DNA of 64,000 nucleotides from Sulfobacillus acidophilus DSM 10332 (GTDB lineage: Bacteria > Bacillota > Sulfobacillia > Sulfobacillales > Sulfobacillaceae), in assembly GCA_000237975.1 (NCBI GenBank), contig CP003179.1, forward strand, positions 434,001 to 498,000, written 5' to 3'. The notes under the pieces were generated by a model. That model saw only the letters and a list, made by a program, of their open reading frames with translations, was not told the DNA's origin and did no database searches. Both the position numbers and the translations under genes were made by a program. Shown piece after piece: positions 37,808 to 46,998 of the stretch; position 1 is the stretch's first letter; the number at the start of each line of letters is the position of its first letter.

Positions 37808-38503
37808 ATGAGTGATCCTGAGATACATGCGGTGGCGTCGCTCATCGGGGAGGCCTCTCGCGCCACGATGCTCGTGCACTTGATGGGGGGGCGGCAGCTG
37901 CCCGCGTCAGACCTTGCCCGGATAGCCCGTGTGGCTCCAGCGACCGCGAGTGAGCATTTAGCCAAATTGGTGGCCGGTGGGTTGGTTCGAGTCCGCCAGC
38001 ACGGGCGCCATCGTTATTATGCCTTGGCAAGCCCTGAGGTAGCGCGTGTCATCGAAGGGTTGATGAGTCTGGCCCCTGCCGAACCGGTGCGGTCATTACG
38101 CAGTTCGACCCGCCGAGAACAACTGCGCGAAGCCCGTACCTGCTACGACCACCTTGCCGGGACGTTGGGCACCGGGTTAACGGATGCCATGATTGCGCAG
38201 GGTTGGCTAGCCTATGACGCGATTCAAGACACACTGACGTTGACTCCGGCGGGATTCCATCAGGCCGAAGTGTGGGGGTGGATGCTTGACCCTCACCGCC
38301 GTATGCCGCTGGTACGGCCCTGCCTTGATTGGAGCGAACGGCGATACCATGTAGCGGGCCAAATTGGCCGCGAGATGGCCGCGTGGATGTTTCGTCACGA
38401 GTGGATCCTTCGCGGCCCAGCAGACCGTGCGGTGTTCCTTACCGAGGAGGGGCGCCGAGCTCTAGCCGAATTGTTTCATTTATCCTGGCCGCCGAGCCCC
38501 TAG
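37808..38503 (+). CDS. ArsR-type winged-helix regulator
   Basis: A 231-residue regulator. The N-terminal winged helix reads LIGEASRATMLVHLMGG, LARIARVAPATASEHLAKLV, GGLVRVRQHGRHRYYALA, a classic ArsR pattern without the metal-binding ELCVCDL motif. The C-terminal 120 residues form a second domain with CYDHLAGTLGTGLTDAM. ATG 37808 has AGAAGGTG 7 bases upstream and is preferred to ATG 37784. The MFS gene at 39135 and the divergent hydrolase are plausible targets; similar regulators often sit beside EntS-like exporters. Confidence 0.85.
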   Translation: MSDPEIHAVASLIGEASRATMLVHLMGGRQLPASDLARIARVAPATASEHLAKLVAGGLVRVRQHGRHRYYALASPEVARVIEGLMSLAPAEPVRSLRSSTRREQLREARTCYDHLAGTLGTGLTDAMIAQGWLAYDAIQDTLTLTPAGFHQAEVWGWMLDPHRRMPLVRPCLDWSERRYHVAGQIGREMAAWMFRHEWILRGPADRAVFLTEEGRRALAELFHLSWPPSP

Positions 38504-39134
38504 ATGCCACCGGCAGATTCCAAATGGAGGAGGCATCAGGAGGGCGGGGTGTCCACTCATACTTCGGGGGCGGACGTATCGTCGTCCTCCAGTTAAATCT
38601 CCCGGTCATCAAGAAAGGACAACATTTTGGGTTTCATGTTCAAATTACTACATAATTAGCCAAATACCTCCTCCTCGAGCCGTTTGATAATTGCGGCTCC
38701 AATACACGTAGGAACTACGGGAGTGGAAACTCGTGCTGTCAAAGCCTGCAAGCGGCAGGGCATGATCCGGACGCGGGTTATGCCTTGACGGATCAGCCAA
38801 TTGAAGATGCCTAGGCTAGGCCTGGAGTAATGTCCATCGGTCCCCGTTTTGGCAATGACCGCTGGCGATATGCTCGACGACCAGACCAACGGCAGCCGTC
38901 GTAGCGCTCATTCGCTTCCCCAACGAATGGCTCGGGAAATCTCCACCTGTGACCGAACCAGTAAACCATAGGTGTCGAATGATGTCGATTATTTCGGTCG
39001 GAACCGAAACGTTCTGATGGTAGAGTCTCCTGGCACGGGCCGTACGCAGGCGAGGTAACTTTTGGGGAATGAATAGACCCTGAGGGCCGTGGGTGTGCCA
39101 TAATGCCGCATATGCAAAGGGAGAGATGAAGTGA
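38504..39134. other. gap without supported gene
   Basis: About 630 bases. Minus-strand frames at 38656-38889 and 38811-39101 are open but have no ribosome site and no recognised family. A purine-rich AAGGGAGAG before 39135 serves the MFS gene. Confidence 0.35.
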
Positions 39135-40379
39135 ATGAACCGGGCCTTTATCCCGCGTAATTTGCGTTATCTCCTGGCCGCGTTCGCTCTCAGTAATTTG
39201 GGGTTATGGAGTTTTACCATTGCTGCCCCTTGGGTTTTATATAATCGCTATCATTCGGCGATAGGGGTCGCGGCGGGGTACGTCATGACGTTTGCGCCGC
39301 AAGTCCTCTTCACGGGCGTTGGTGGACCTCTAGCAGATCACTGGCCGAGGGGTTCGTTGTTAATGGTGAGCGACGGGTTTAGTGCGATCATGCTGGGGCT
39401 CGGCAGCGCGATCACTGTCGACCATGGCCCGCCTGCCGTGTTATATGGGCTCATCTTTGCCGTGGCGAGCGCGCAAGCAATCTACCATCCGACCTTTCAG
39501 GCGGTATTACCCGAGACCGTGAATGGGGATCCCGCGTTAATGGCTTCTGCAAGCAATTGGATGCAAGGCGTACAAAATGTGACCATGGTCGCGGGGCCGT
39601 TATGGGCCGGCGTCGGCATTGGAGCCATGGGCGTTACCGGGGTGTTCATGGTCACGGGACTGCTGTTTCTCGTGGCTGTGGTGCTGAATCTGCGGATTCG
39701 AGGCTTATCGGAGCCGGTGGGTTCACCGTCCAAACCATCCTCCCGATCGCCGGCCGTGACTGGCGTTTGGCAAGGGTGGCGGTTTGTGCGCCGCCATCGG
39801 GGGTTATGGTGGGGTTCCCTCTTTTTCGCTGCCGTCAATATCGGAGCCGGGGCCATCGAAAGTTTGTTGCTGTTTTTTCTGCGGCATCATTTGGGGTTCC
39901 GTGCCTCGATGGTGGGGGTCATGTACGCTGCGCAGGGCATTGCCTCGATCGGGGCGATGCTGGTAACCCCTCGACTCAGTAAACGGTGGCGTCCATTAGT
40001 ACTGATGGTGAGCGCGAGTCTGGTGATGGTCGTCGGCGATCTGATGATTGGTTTGGGGCAATGGCCGCCCATCGTCATCGGTGGGGTTATGCTGGTTCAA
40101 GGTAGCATTGCTGTAGCCGCGACGCAATGGTTTACCTACCGGGCCTTAGTGACTCCCTCTGATCTTTTAGGGCGTGTCGTCGCCGCGACGCGCACGATTG
40201 CCTATTTGCCGTTGCCCTTGGCGACATTGGGGGCGGGCTTGGTGGCGAATCGGATTGGGGCCGACCGGGTTATTGTCGACGCGGCTCTGGTGACACTGGT
40301 GGCTGTGATCGGAGTGGGCGGCCTGTTGCTAAGGCAGGACTCACTCTATGCTGTTTCGGTCAGTAAACGCGCTGATTAA
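39135..40379 (+). CDS. MFS transporter, EntS/MFS_3-like
   Basis: A 414-residue transporter with about 12 helices. The first segment YLLAAFALSNLGLWSFTIAA and the loop GGPLADHWPRGSLLMVSDG (motif A variant with DR-type charges) are typical of the enterobactin-exporter/MFS_3 group. The ArsR regulator lies about 630 bases upstream on the same strand. Probable efflux protein; substrate unknown. Directly after its stop comes a degenerate dispersed repeat. Confidence 0.82.
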   Translation: MNRAFIPRNLRYLLAAFALSNLGLWSFTIAAPWVLYNRYHSAIGVAAGYVMTFAPQVLFTGVGGPLADHWPRGSLLMVSDGFSAIMLGLGSAITVDHGPPAVLYGLIFAVASAQAIYHPTFQAVLPETVNGDPALMASASNWMQGVQNVTMVAGPLWAGVGIGAMGVTGVFMVTGLLFLVAVVLNLRIRGLSEPVGSPSKPSSRSPAVTGVWQGWRFVRRHRGLWWGSLFFAAVNIGAGAIESLLLFFLRHHLGFRASMVGVMYAAQGIASIGAMLVTPRLSKRWRPLVLMVSASLVMVVGDLMIGLGQWPPIVIGGVMLVQGSIAVAATQWFTYRALVTPSDLLGRVVAATRTIAYLPLPLATLGAGLVANRIGADRVIVDAALVTLVAVIGVGGLLLRQDSLYAVSVSKRAD

Positions 40380-40392
40380 CCGGATCCATCGG

Positions 40393-40638
40393 GATTTTGG
40401 TCATTCGGGGTTTTGTGGGTCGGGCCATGCGGCGTCGTGTTTAAAAATTGTCGGCGCGCGAAGAGGCGGATGGCTGGGATTTTCTGTGAGTGCTCGCACA
40501 CCGATACCGTCACGGTCAGATGTGTCACCGTCGGTGGTGGCCACGCCAGCCCGAACGGAAACGCCTTGGCCTCAATCGGTCTGCAAACTCTTGCGTGTTG
40601 CGCGGGCTGTTTCCGGCATTGGTTGTGTACGAACTGAC
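40393..40638 (+). repeat. degenerate dispersed repeat, copy B
   Basis: Partner of 30470-30709 (see there). The two copies share the block around GGTGGCCACGCCAGCCCGAA and both end in TACGAA. The remaining interval to 40832 has no supported gene; AAAGGAG at about 40820 serves the next MFS gene. Confidence 0.6.
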
Positions 40639-40832
40639 CTGAGGACGATTCAGGCTCAGGTTCTGCAATCCCTGCGAGGGTTCGTGGCGTCGTTTACCCC
40701 GTCGCGTGGTCGCGGAGGTTCCTATGAGACCATATAAATTAACGCCAAGCACCATGGATTGTGGGAAAATTATGCGGTTGGTGCAACCCTTTCTTTACAG
40801 TGCCAGGATAGCGAGAATAAAGGAGTGGTAAG

Positions 40833-42020
40833 ATGAACCATCCGCGCTCGTCGGCCGTTCGCTTAGCCATCGGTTGGGTGACACTCTTTCTCATCGGGAC
40901 GGACTTGTTTGTCGTATCCCCCCTGTTACCGCCAATCGCCCATCAGTTTACCCAAACGCCTGCGACAGCCGGGTGGATGGTGTCAATATTCTCCATTATG
41001 TATGCGATCGGTGCACCATGGCTGGGGGCCTGGAGTGATAAAGTGGGTCGACGTCCCGTCATTGTTATGGGGTTAGTCGGGTTTGCCATAGCGAATGCTT
41101 TGACGAGTGTTGCGCCGAATTTTCTTGTGCTGCTTGTTAGTCGCATGCTGGCCGGTATTTCAGCCGCGGCCGTAACGCCGACAATCTACGCCGTCACGGG
41201 AGATGTGGCGCCATTCGATCAGCGCGGTAAATGGTTGGCTATCGTGGGATCGGGTCTTTTGATGGCGTTATGGGCCGGAGCGCCAATCGGGACGATGCTT
41301 GCCCAGGTGGTCGGCTGGCAAGGCGTATTTCGGACACTGGCGGCAATCAGTGGCATAGTCCTCGTAGGCAACGCGGCGGTATGGCCTTCCAGAGCGGCTC
41401 GGACCGCCACTCATCCACAACAAATGGATGGGAAGTCATTTCGCGCCGTCATTGGGGGCGTCATGATTACGACCTTTTGGGGCGCGGCGGTCTATGGGTT
41501 CTATACGTATCTGGGCACAGGGCTACGCCTTTTCGATCATTTTTCGGCAGGAATGCTTGCGACCTCCATTGTCATCTATGGGGTTGGTGCGACATTGGGG
41601 AGCCTTCTGGGGGGACGATTGGCTGATCGGTGGGGAGCTGGGCAAGTCGCCTCGGCCAGTCTATTGGGGCTTGGTCTTTTGCTTGTTATCATAGGTATGG
41701 GATTTGATTTCGGGCCATGGCTCGACCCGTTTTTCTTCTTGTTGTCATTGGCGGGCTATGCGTTCTTTCCGTCTTATCAAGCCCGTTTGGCTCAGGACTT
41801 TCCTGAACGACGCGGATATGCTATGGCATGGAACAACTCAGCGCTTTATATCGGAATTGGTATCGGATCCGTATTCGGCGGGTGGATCATAAGGGCCATG
41901 CCTTTCCCCGCGTTGCCCGTGATGTGCGGGGTTATCGCTATAGGTGGAGCAGCGGTGAGTTACGGACGAATCAAACAAGGTGCAAAGAGAATCACGAAAC
42001 AGAATGCGACGCCCCGATGA
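40833..42020 (+). CDS. MFS transporter, DHA1 (AraJ/YdhP-like)
   Basis: A 395-residue transporter with 12 helices. The N-terminal half has LFVVSPLLPPIAHQF, motif A as GAWSDKVGRRPVIVMG (classic GxxxDxxGRR), and motif-B/C-like RMLAGISAAAVTPTIYAV, as in DHA1 sugar/drug exporters. An AAAGGAG site lies 7-10 bases upstream of the ATG. It is followed by an ABM-family gene 100 bases later, probably in one operon. Confidence 0.87.
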   Translation: MNHPRSSAVRLAIGWVTLFLIGTDLFVVSPLLPPIAHQFTQTPATAGWMVSIFSIMYAIGAPWLGAWSDKVGRRPVIVMGLVGFAIANALTSVAPNFLVLLVSRMLAGISAAAVTPTIYAVTGDVAPFDQRGKWLAIVGSGLLMALWAGAPIGTMLAQVVGWQGVFRTLAAISGIVLVGNAAVWPSRAARTATHPQQMDGKSFRAVIGGVMITTFWGAAVYGFYTYLGTGLRLFDHFSAGMLATSIVIYGVGATLGSLLGGRLADRWGAGQVASASLLGLGLLLVIIGMGFDFGPWLDPFFFLLSLAGYAFFPSYQARLAQDFPERRGYAMAWNNSALYIGIGIGSVFGGWIIRAMPFPALPVMCGVIAIGGAAVSYGRIKQGAKRITKQNATPR

Positions 42021-42119
42021 AATCTTCTAGGGTTGGAAAGATGCTTACGGGCATGGGTGTACCGTCTCACTTTATTCAGCGCAAATTGTCGGAGATGGAA
42101 TTGAAAGGAAAGAGGCACG

Positions 42120-42488
42120 ATGAACGCATTCGCACGTACCCCTAAGCCGCCGTATTATGCAGTAATATTTACATCCCAAAGGACCAGCGGGGATAACGGG
42201 TATGAATTAATGGCGGAGGAAATGGTAAGGCTCGCTGCGCACCAACCAGGATTTCTAGGCCTTGAGAGCGTCCGGAACCCTGACGGATTCGGAATTACTG
42301 TGTCGTATTGGACGTCCGAGGAAGCCATTCGTCAATGGAAGGATCATACGCGCCATGAACTGGCCCGCCGTGTGGGTCGCGAAATTTGGTACGAAGATTT
42401 CTTCGTACGTGTAAGTAAAGTGGAACGTGCGTACCGATTTGAACAAGCACTATCTGAGGATGGGGCAATCCGAAAGGAACCGTACTGA
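42120..42488 (+). CDS. antibiotic biosynthesis monooxygenase (ABM) family protein
   Basis: A 122-residue ferredoxin-like protein. YYAVIFTSQRTSGDNGYELM, the PGFLGLESVRN segment and SYWTSEEAIRQWKDHTRHEL are typical of ABM/YgiN-like or heme-degrading monooxygenase-like proteins. It is usually a dimer acting on quinones or reactive small molecules. An AAAGGAAAGAGG purine-rich site precedes the ATG. It follows the DHA1 exporter and may modify its substrate. Confidence 0.8.
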   Translation: MNAFARTPKPPYYAVIFTSQRTSGDNGYELMAEEMVRLAAHQPGFLGLESVRNPDGFGITVSYWTSEEAIRQWKDHTRHELARRVGREIWYEDFFVRVSKVERAYRFEQALSEDGAIRKEPY

Positions 42489-42634
42489 AAAGAGGTACCA
42501 GCATTCGGCAAGATGTCCGATTAAAGGGAGGGTGGGCGTCGTAAAGAAGTTTCAGTTACGCATAATCGTAGATAGGTAAAAAATAATTTTTTATAGGCCT
42601 AGTCGCAAAGGACTTTGGGAATCGTGCGTCGAGT

Positions 42635-43763
42635 GCTCCTGTATAAACACCCCTGACATCGTCGGGGCAGGGCCGGTGATTCGAGTCCTGTGCGATGCGA
42701 TCGGCCGCGTGGCCACCAATTAATTAATGCGTTCTCTGGGATTCCATCCGGTGTCACCTTTCCCCGGGAGCGGCTCTTGGCTTTAATCATCAATATCTTG
42801 ACCGCTCGGCAGCCCTTATACCGGGGGCATGAGCCATTGGCGCTCACCGATACGCCCCTGCTGTGAGGCGTCGGGAGTTCGGACGCCGATGTGTGGAGGC
42901 CGTTGGGCCGCATCGACGGCCGGGTGGACGCCGCGACGTATTCGGCGTCGGAGCAGCATGGCCGGATTGATGGCCGATACGATCGCTTGGGGGTCTATCG
43001 GTCGAGTCACCTCGACCGCTGGAAGGCCAGACTCTGGACCGGCGGTGACGCGAGAGTTTCAGCAGTGGAAGCGGACGGCCGCGGCCGTAGGTGCGCGCCC
43101 ATTTGCCTGCGCCGCCGATACCGAAGCCGTTGGTGCCCCATGGCAGGCCACCGCTGTTCGGCATAGCGTCTCCACGACCGTGGTGGCCGAACCCGTCCCC
43201 CAAAAACGGCCGACGCGGGACCGTCCCCGGGCCCACGCACCCCTCCGCCGACCATGACGCGCAGTCGCATGCAGTCGACCGTGGGATCGCCCGACCCGGG
43301 CCGTCTCCAAGCCGCGCGAGAACGCGCCTCAACCTTTGTGCTGATCACCAATCTGGCTGCCGAAGATTTTGACGCCCGACGGCTCCTGGAAGAATACAAA
43401 GGCCAAACCGTCATTGAGCAGCGGTTTCATTTTTTGAAGGATCCCGCCTTCGTGGATGCGTTGTTTGTGCAGAAACCCGAACGCGTGGCGGCTTTAGCTA
43501 TGTCCTGCTGCTCGCCTGTCTCGTGCTCAGTCTGTTGGAACGGCGCGTTCGCCAAGGACCGCCGCTGCCGACGCCGTCCCGGGGCGGCCCACGGGCCAAG
43601 AAATCCTGCACCATCTCCGACCCTTAGTGGTGATCCGAGGGCATGATCAGACGCGACAGTTGGTCGTCCCGCCTCTCTACCAGAAGACGGTGTCCGCGAT
43701 ATTGGCGGCGGCCGGGTTCACCGCCGCGATCTATACGCAGATTCCCGAACGACGCACCGGTTA
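42635..43763 (+). pseudogene. IS1634-type transposase, heavily frameshifted
   Basis: Pieces in successive frames: DIVGAGPVIRVLCDAIGRVA, then RLLALIINILTARQPLYRGH (DUF4277-like start of IS1634/IS4-group transposases), a scrambled centre, then FVLITNLAAEDFDARRLLEE, YKGQTVIEQRFHFLKDPAFV (catalytic Glu region YKGQ..E) and ALFVQKPERVAAL, and a further frame with the C-terminal LLACLVLSLLERRV. At least four frame changes. Dead. Confidence 0.7.
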
Positions 43764-43928
43764 AAATGTGGAATCACCAATCGCCCACGTGCGAAAGAGG
43801 TGTCTTGGCATCAGATGATGCATTAATAGACCATATTAATTATCGGGCTGATATTCCAGAACTGGAATCGCTTGCTTTAAAAGGTTTGATATATCGGGGT
43901 GATTAAGAGTAGGAATTATCTCAGCGAT

Positions 43929-44543
43929 TTAATTAGCGATAATCGATCCCACAGGAGGCACATTATACCCGTTATTACCATCCCATATCCAACGATCGTG
44001 TATGACGTGTGTTTGCTCCTTTGGAATCACCATCCATTCTAATCGGATACCCCGATAGCTCATTTCCTTTGTAGCCGCTTTATAATCTGCTTGTGCAGAT
44101 CGAGTCACATTATCGGCTCCAGAAATAATCATAACCCCAGAAACGCTTTCCTGGATCGCGTCTAGTAAAAAATCGAACGCCTCTTTTCTGAAATGCTTAT
44201 CGAGCCAATAGACCTGTCCTGACATTCGTCTAAGTATTTCCTTTATACGCAGTCGATTGGAAAAAGGAGTCGATGGGTTTAACAAAAAACCTTGGTTATC
44301 TGAAATCTCCTGACTATCGCGAGACAATATAGCGGGCAGTATCCGAAACGTCCACCACCTTTTATCGCACTCAACAACCCCACATCCTTCTAAAAATTCA
44401 AGGAATTCGTGTAGATTTGCATCGTATTCAGTACCTTTAACCCCTTCGAGTCGAAATAAGTCCTTAAGTTGTTCGAGGCGAACCTTTCCGTGGCCAAAAA
44501 ACGTTTCAACCAATAAATTAACTACCGGTTCCTTAACAACCAC
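43929..44543 (-). CDS. hypothetical protein, possible PLD/MIT-type C-terminal domain
   Basis: A 204-residue protein in an AT-rich patch. The N-terminal 65 residues look like a winged helix (LEQLKDLFRLEGVKGTEYDA). The C-terminal part GVMIISGADNVTRSAQADY and THVIHDRWIWDGNNGYNVPP resembles phospholipase-D-like domains with an HxR pair, but a full HxK motif is missing. A single stop at 43929 is followed by a further open frame (IAEIIP), so the end may be truncated by a point mutation. Start taken at ATG 44543; a weak ribosome site. Function not known. Confidence 0.45.
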   Translation of the reverse strand: MVVKEPVVNLLVETFFGHGKVRLEQLKDLFRLEGVKGTEYDANLHEFLEFLEGCGVVECDKRWWTFRILPAILSRDSQEISDNQGFLLNPSTPFSNRLRIKEILRRMSGQVYWLDKHFRKEAFDFLLDAIQESVSGVMIISGADNVTRSAQADYKAATKEMSYRGIRLEWMVIPKEQTHVIHDRWIWDGNNGYNVPPVGSIIAN

Positions 44544-44563
44544 CGACTGAAGTATCCGCTGAC

Positions 44564-44875
44564 CTACTTCGTATGTTTTTTAACGAATAATGCCTTAAAT
44601 AGCTCATTGCCCATGGGTGTTAATTTCCAACGCACACGGGACCGCTCGTCGAACGTCTCCGCCACACTTGCAATTACCCGGACCCACCACCTTGCATCCG
44701 ATAGTTGCGTTGAATAATCTGTGGTTTTCGGCAGCACCACTTTCTCAACAAGATTGAGGTGCTCAAGTAGCAGTGTTTCACGCCCACTAAGTATTAAATC
44801 CGCACGGGTAATGGATCGACTACTTCCAATTTGATAAAGAGCCTCAGAGAACTTTTCCCAGGATACGCCAAGCAA
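44564..44875 (-). CDS. hypothetical 103-residue protein
   Basis: A small, charged protein (SRSITRADLILSGRETLLLE; WKLTPMGNELFKALF near the end), probably alpha-helical with a winged-helix-like end. The start is TTG 44875 with no strong site; a TATAAT lies about 45 bases upstream on this strand. It is followed 20 bases later by the gene at 44543 on the same strand, so they may be an operon. No family recognised. Confidence 0.4.
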   Translation of the reverse strand: MLGVSWEKFSEALYQIGSSRSITRADLILSGRETLLLEHLNLVEKVVLPKTTDYSTQLSDARWWVRVIASVAETFDERSRVRWKLTPMGNELFKALFVKKHTK

Positions 44876-44964
44876 TTCCCATCGCCATTACGCACCTATA
44901 TTAAGATATTAGATTATAGACTAACCAAACGTATCAATTCCGTAGCTCAAGCAAACGCTCTTTC

Positions 44965-45156
44965 TTACCACAAATATTCGTCGGGGGTCGACAAACGGTC
45001 CCGGACAGGGAATAAACGGCTTCGATAAGAGGACAAATTATTGGCCAACCTGACCTTAATATTACGCGTCAGCACTTCCGTTCCCAAAAACACACTGAAC
45101 CACGGCTTATAAATCGAATTGTTTCCCCCTGAATCAGAAAACACCATATCCAACAT
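44965..45156 (-). other. unrecognised 63-residue frame
   Basis: An open frame in the AT-rich patch (YKPWFSVFLGTEVLTRNIKV), same strand as its neighbours. No clear ribosome site or family; possibly a scrap of a larger gene. Confidence 0.2.
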
Positions 45157-45220
45157 ATTACATGTGATTATCGCGGAAAAGAATAATTAGCTGCTAGAAT
45201 TATCCCCGGGCTTGAATTGC

Positions 45221-45409
45221 CTATTTTTGAGCCCATGGTTGTTGTGCACCACATTTGGTGCAGTAAGCAGGAGGTTTTTGCCCGATAATTACATCCGGAT
45301 AATCAGCTCCGCATTTAGGACACTGGTGATGCACCTTAGAACCGCACCTCGCGCAATAATTGTCAGAAGCAGTGGATAGATGTCCTTTTTCACAATACGA
45401 TCCCGTCAT
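45221..45409 (-). CDS. small zinc-ribbon protein (DUF2321-like)
   Basis: A 62-residue protein with three cysteine pairs: CEKGH, CARCG, CPKCG and a final CTKCGAQQPWAQK. The arrangement CxxxH...CxxC...CxxC...CxxC-xxPW resembles DUF2321 double zinc ribbons. An AAAGGTAG purine-rich site precedes the ATG. Such proteins often accompany stress or defence genes, but here the role is unknown. It is the first gene of the AT-rich minus-strand group. Confidence 0.6.
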   Translation of the reverse strand: MTGSYCEKGHLSTASDNYCARCGSKVHHQCPKCGADYPDVIIGQKPPAYCTKCGAQQPWAQK

Positions 45410-45823
45410 TTTTCAGTCACTACCTTTCTTTATATTTACATTATATCCCATATTCTTCATCGTATGATGCGTCACCGGGATTCTATGAGTGCGGTAAAAA
45501 TACGTGGCCAACATCTGCTGCGACAATAACGCGACCAATGCCGCATCTAGTCCCAAACACAAAATGGGATAAACGCCCCGGCCATCTCAAAAATTCCCAC
45601 GGTTGAAAGGTCTTCTTGTGCGACACGTGTTGTGTTACTAGCACCCGAAACGTTATCGATCCCGTGACACGGACTTTTCATGTTTTTTAACCGGCCCCCT
45701 TGGCTGGTGCCTGAATCTCGAAGGCTTTGTCCGGATAATTGACTTATTCCGGAGGCCGATGGGGTCTATGAATAGGATTCAGCGATGATCTAAATTTGAC
45801 CATACGACAGTGTCAACTGCATG
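45410..45823. other. gap without supported gene
   Basis: About 410 bases between the zinc-ribbon gene and the resolvase remnant. No frame, repeat or RNA is recognised. Confidence 0.4.
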
Positions 45824-46383
45824 TTACTTTTCTCGCACCCGCCGCAACGCCCGATAGAGCGTGGACCGAGAGATATTGAGCGCCCAGGCCACCTCGGTGT
45901 GCGTCATGGTCCCGGCGGCCACCATCTGTTGGGCCATCCGTACCTGGTCGGCCTTCAGCCGACGGGGCCGACCCGACAAGCGCCCTCGAGCCGGGCGGCG
46001 GCCAAACCGGCTTGCGTCCGCTCGCGAATCAGGGTTCGCTCAAATTCCGCCTACGCCGCAAAGATATGAAAGACCAACTGGCCCCCGGACGTCGTCGTAT
46101 CGATGGCCTCTTGCAAACTGTGGAGTCCAATCCCGCGATCGGCCAACGTCTGCACGGTTTGAATCAAGTGCAACAAGGACCGACCCAAGCGGTCCAGTTT
46201 CCAGACCACCAGCACATCGCCGGGCCGGGCATACTCGAGGGCCGCTTGGAGACCCGGTCGATCCGCCTTAGCGCCCGACATCGTGTCCGTGAAAATCTTT
46301 TCGCAACCGGCTGCCTTCAAGGCATCCTCTTGCAACGCCAAATGCTGTTCCGCGGTCGACACCCGCGCGTAGCCAATCCGCAC
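45824..46383 (-). pseudogene. serine recombinase (resolvase), inactivated
   Basis: From 46383: MRIGYARVSTAEQHLALQED with the catalytic Ser in RVS, SGAKADRPGL, and VVWKLDRLGRSLLHLIQTV, a normal resolvase N-domain. An in-frame TAG then stops it after HIFAA. The frame continues AEFERTLIRERTQAGLAAAR, loses one base, and goes on with RGRLSGRPRRLKADQV and the Hin-type helix-turn-helix TEVAWALNISRSTLYRALRR to a stop at 45824. Two lesions: nonsense and frameshift. The protein was probably a Tn3- or phage-type resolvase of about 185 residues. Confidence 0.82.
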
Positions 46384-46842
46384 CGTGAATTCCCCCGGTT
46401 AATCATCCTTCAGGTTATCCCCTATTGTCCCAAAATCCAGCAACGCTGTCTATTCTGCAACACGACATTATGCAACAGACTTTTGAAACAGCAAAAGCTG
46501 CATGGAATAGAGATGGTTTGGTCTAGAGGAGTCTGATGCACAAACGGTCGTTTTTGATCCCGGGTCCTTAATGGCTCTGCCAGAGCCACTTTCGATGGCA
46601 GACGAGCGTATCGACCACATATCGATCCCGCAAGCCCCGGCCTGGCCTTGGCCCATTTGTCCACTCACCTTAAAATTGGCCACCTGTGCGGCTCATGGGC
46701 AGTGTAATGCGTCCCGTTCCTCTTGTGTCATCGTACCCCTCACCATATTTTTGGGCATTATGGATCAGCGGCCCTAAAAGCGGTAGGTGGGTAGGATTTT
46801 ACGCTTACTTTCCTGTTGGAACACGGCCCCTTGGCGTGGCCG
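46384..46842. other. gap, probably transposon non-coding end
   Basis: No gene seen in about 460 bases between the resolvase remnant and the IS66 remnant. It may contain the resolution site and terminal repeat of the decayed transposon, but I could not define them. Confidence 0.3.
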
Positions 46843-46959
46843 ATGACCGCCCAGTCGCCCCAAGCGGTGACCCTCCGTCAACTACAGTGGTTGCTCGACG
46901 GGTTGCCGCTGGATCAACCGACGGCGTATCAGCCGCTGGACAATCGGCGCATTGTCTGA
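46843..46959 (+). pseudogene. IS66 TnpB (Orf2) C-terminal fragment
   Basis: The frame VTLRQLQWLLDGLPLDQPTA is the end of the IS66 Orf2 protein (typical LxWLLxGL motif). Only 38 residues remain. It lies 40 bases before the tnpC remnant, as in IS66. Confidence 0.55.
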
Positions 46960-46998
46960 ACAATAACATGTTCGAAACCGCCAGGAATTGGGGGGCCG

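Noticed and set aside
42844-43332. minus-strand 162-residue frame
   Set aside because: Arg/Gly/Pro-rich shadow of the decayed IS1634-type transposase.
42489-45823. CRISPR array or known defence operon
   Set aside because: No regularly spaced repeats and no Cas, restriction or BREX-type motifs are seen here or elsewhere in the window.
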